From contig QHWL01000496.1 in assembly GCA_003222555.1 (NCBI GenBank), forward strand, positions 1-6,600: DNA of 6,600 bases, given 5' to 3'. Of this stretch, positions 4,902 through 6,600 are shown in pieces (the first letter of the stretch is position 1; each line of letters starts with the position of its first letter). Below the pieces are notes generated by a model. It did not search any database. It was not told the DNA's origin and saw nothing but the letters and a program-made list of their open reading frames with translations. A program made the position numbers and the translations under genes. The stretch comes from Acidobacteriota bacterium (GTDB taxonomy: Bacteria; Acidobacteriota; Vicinamibacteria; Vicinamibacterales; CAVVIG01).

Positions 4902-6200
4902 CTAAAGCTCCCAGACGGCCCGCCCGTTTGCGAAGAAGGATACGACGCCGTCTTCGCTTACCTTGAGGACGTGCCCGTAGCGTGACGCGACGATCGCGGC
5001 CGTGGTCCGGCCCCCCTCGGCGACCAACCGGTCGAGCTCGGGTTCGACGTGATGCCGCAGAATCGCGCCGAACGCGAGCAGCGCCGACCGGCGATCGAGG
5101 ACGATGGCGCCGTCGATGCGGGCGACGCTTTCGAGAACCGAGGGCGCGAGATCGAGCGCCGACTTGCCGCGCAGCAGATAGTGAAACCGTTCCTTCGACC
5201 GGGCGTCACCGATCGGATGAATCGCGTCGAGCCGATCGCCGAGCGGCAACAAGTGTTCCCCCGCGCTCACGTCGTTCAGAACGACGAATAGCCCCCCGCG
5301 CCGGCGCTCGGCGAGATTCAACGCCGTGGTGAAGAGCCGCTGAGCGAGCGCCGCCTGACCGAGCGCCTCCTCCCACTGCCGGTATTTCTCGCTCACATCG
5401 CTCAGCCGCCACCGCCCGTCACGGAAGGTGAACACCTGGGCGCCGTCGGCAAAGGCCTTCATCTCGCCGTTGGGCGTCAGCACGAGGCAGACGTGCCCCC
5501 CCGAGAGCGTCGCCCGGCAGTGTGCGACGAATCGCGCCGCGCAGGGCACCGGCAGCGAGACCTCCGCGAAGGGCGCGGCCCACTCGACGATGTCGACCAG
5601 TTCGACCATCCGGCCGGCGGAGTCGACCAGCGCAACCGTCCGCATGCCGTCGCAGAGACGGTAGAAGGTCCGCGTCATCGTGAGGGGCTGCGAGTAGGGC
5701 AGCGCGCCGTCGGGCGCCGGCCGCGGCAGGTGACTCGGATCCGGCATGTGACCCAAGAGCAGCACGCCGGTGTTGATCCGGCGGTTCTCGTACGTGCTCG
5801 ACGAACTGATCCGCAGCACGTCGATCGCATCGGCGACGCGGTCGATCGCCAGCCCCTCGCCGCGCAGGTAGGGCATCGGATCGAGGTAGGCCGAGACAAA
5901 GCGATCCTCAATCAGCCCTCTGAACAGATCGAGCCGTTCGGCGGCACCGGCCGACTCGAGCAGCGCGTGATAGCGGGCTGACAGCACGCGTCCGATCGTC
6001 CGCAGCAGTCGTGTCTCGTTGTCGGTGAGAGCCCGGTCAGGATGCTCGAGCCGATACGCGCTGCCCAGCCACGTCAAGTCTGCGCCGCCGTCGTCTCGAG
6101 AAGACAAGACCAGGCGAGCGACGCTCGGAGACGCTGAGCCGGACCGCGTCAGCCGTCCGGCCGGCAGGCAATACTTGAGAGGCTCTCTGTCGCCATGCAA
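4902..6200 (-). CDS. DisA-like (DAC-fold) nucleotide-binding protein with degenerate RHR motif and a diverged N-terminal DAC-like domain
   Basis: This 432-residue soluble protein has no signal peptide or membrane segment. The C-terminal part (about 285-432) follows the diadenylate cyclase layout: a helix, strand GGLFVVLND (302-310), then IDGAIVLDR with the DGA motif at 363-365, EGGRTTAAIVAS (395-406) where active enzymes have GTRHRxA, and KVSEDGVVSFFANG (413-426). Arg398 keeps the first arginine, but His and the second Arg are replaced by Thr399 and Thr400. The N-terminal part repeats a similar plan: TGVLLLG (144-150), DGMRTVALVDSAGRMVEL (184-201), then GHVCLVLTPNGEMKAFADG (235-253). I recall Pfam families of DAC-like probable sensor domains (for example DACNV) that precede a DisA_N domain; this looks like one. 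It is likely a c-di-AMP-type nucleotide sensor or weak cyclase, and it opens the two-component operon. The start is TTG at 6200; an in-frame stop at 6218 rules out a longer form, and no ribosome-binding site is clear, so the N-terminus is doubtful. Confidence 0.8.
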   Translation of the reverse strand: MHGDREPLKYCLPAGRLTRSGSASPSVARLVLSSRDDGGADLTWLGSAYRLEHPDRALTDNETRLLRTIGRVLSARYHALLESAGAAERLDLFRGLIEDRFVSAYLDPMPYLRGEGLAIDRVADAIDVLRISSSSTYENRRINTGVLLLGHMPDPSHLPRPAPDGALPYSQPLTMTRTFYRLCDGMRTVALVDSAGRMVELVDIVEWAAPFAEVSLPVPCAARFVAHCRATLSGGHVCLVLTPNGEMKAFADGAQVFTFRDGRWRLSDVSEKYRQWEEALGQAALAQRLFTTALNLAERRRGGLFVVLNDVSAGEHLLPLGDRLDAIHPIGDARSKERFHYLLRGKSALDLAPSVLESVARIDGAIVLDRRSALLAFGAILRHHVEPELDRLVAEGGRTTAAIVASRYGHVLKVSEDGVVSFFANGRAVWEL

Positions 6201-6214
6201 ATGAGGCCGATTCG

Positions 6215-6223
6215 ATCATATCA
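6215..6223 (-). promoter_or_regulatory. Weak candidate extended -10 promoter for the DisA-like operon
   Basis: The minus strand reads TGATATGAT, an extended -10 (TGn) joined to TATGAT, five of six consensus bases. No -35 match is visible at the right spacing. Transcription would start near 6208, only about 8 bases before the TTG at 6200, so the message would be almost leaderless. This is a weak call. Confidence 0.22.
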
Positions 6224-6561
6224 GCCTGACCGACCTCACGGAGTAGACGCGTCATCGAGGCAGTCCGGACTTCCGATGAGGCCGGCGCGGGTCTGCCTGC
6301 TCTCGCGGAGGGCGGCTCCGTTATCGATTGGCGACGCCGACGTCTCACTTGCGGCTGTCGTCCGGCACCGAAGACCGCAGTCGCGTCGAATGCGACCCTG
6401 GCGCTGTTAGGTTGCGCGCCGGATCCGCGACCAGCAGGAGTATGCGAGCAAGTCGATCGTCAGCGGGGAACTAGACCCGTGAGCGACGGGATTGCCTCTG
6501 GTTGCACATGTAGGCGTTGAGTCACCTATCCGCATCCACCACCCGGGAGGGGTCCTATAGC

Positions 6562-6594
6562 CCTATGTCTTTCGAACCGAAAGCGTGAAATAGG
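6562..6594. repeat. Small nested hairpin near the right edge
   Basis: CTTTCG (6569-6574) and CGAAAG (6578-6583) form a perfect 6-bp stem with a 3-base loop. Outside it CCTAT (6562-6566) can pair with ATAGG (6590-6594), separated from the inner stem by unpaired bases. The element may be a structured leader RNA or an operator for a gene to the right. I do not recognise it as a known riboswitch. Confidence 0.35.
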
Positions 6595-6600
6595 AAGAAC

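Larger units (their letters stand above)
6201..6600. other. Right-hand region without a supported gene
   Basis: The only open frames here are short, rich in arginine, and show no family motif, coding bias or ribosome-binding site that I can defend. The minus strand would carry the promoter of the DisA-like operon. The last 80 bases have an inverted repeat and several CCTAT words (see the next entry). The region could also hold the control region of a gene beyond the right edge. Confidence 0.5.

Noticed and set aside
4902..6200. Functional c-di-AMP synthase (DisA or CdaA) call
   Set aside because: The domain layout fits, but the RHR motif is lost, DisA's DNA-binding part is absent and there are no CdaA-type membrane helices, so a plain cyclase name would mislead.
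6521..6600. c-di-AMP or c-di-GMP riboswitch, or a tRNA, at the right edge
   Set aside because: None of the conserved core strings of these RNAs that I know are present, and there is no cloverleaf or CCA end; only a small hairpin is visible.

Overview
The window is high-GC bacterial DNA in which every gene I can support lies on the minus strand, so transcription runs from right to left. In that direction the order is: a DisA-like nucleotide-binding protein (6200-4902), an OmpR-type response regulator (4897-4226), a membrane histidine kinase (4242 to about 2865), a long intergenic region full of repeats (about 2864-2444), a Do-family (DegP/HtrA-like) periplasmic serine protease (2443-920), a short intergenic region holding a second copy of the same repeat (919-757), and a monofunctional proline dehydrogenase that runs off the left edge (756-1). 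The rightmost 400 bases (6201-6600) hold no gene I can support.

The organism cannot be named from the sequence alone. The high GC content, a Gram-negative-style exported Do protease, a PutB-type proline dehydrogenase and dispersed palindromic repeats built from CGCAGAG words fit an environmental bacterium such as an acidobacterium. This is inference from style, not a proven assignment.

The first three genes look like one operon. The DisA-like gene and the regulator gene are 4 bases apart, and the regulator and kinase genes overlap or nearly abut. The kinase and regulator form a standard phosphorelay pair. The upstream protein is the most interesting gene. Its C-terminal third has the layout of a diadenylate cyclase (DAC) domain with an intact DGA motif, but the RHR nucleotide-binding motif has become R-T-T. 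Its N-terminal part looks like a second, more diverged copy of the same fold. It is therefore more likely a nucleotide sensor or adaptor than a normal c-di-AMP synthase. The protease gene has its own ribosome-binding site and a plausible promoter, so it may be a separate unit. Envelope proteases are common targets of such two-component systems, but I see no direct proof of that here.

Two irregularities matter for annotation. The kinase frame loses the normal C-terminal end of the family through a frameshift near 2905-2916; the expected ending, with a stop codon, lies in the next frame at 2909-2865. The DisA-like gene has no ATG in frame and begins at a TTG without a clear ribosome-binding site, so its N-terminus is uncertain.
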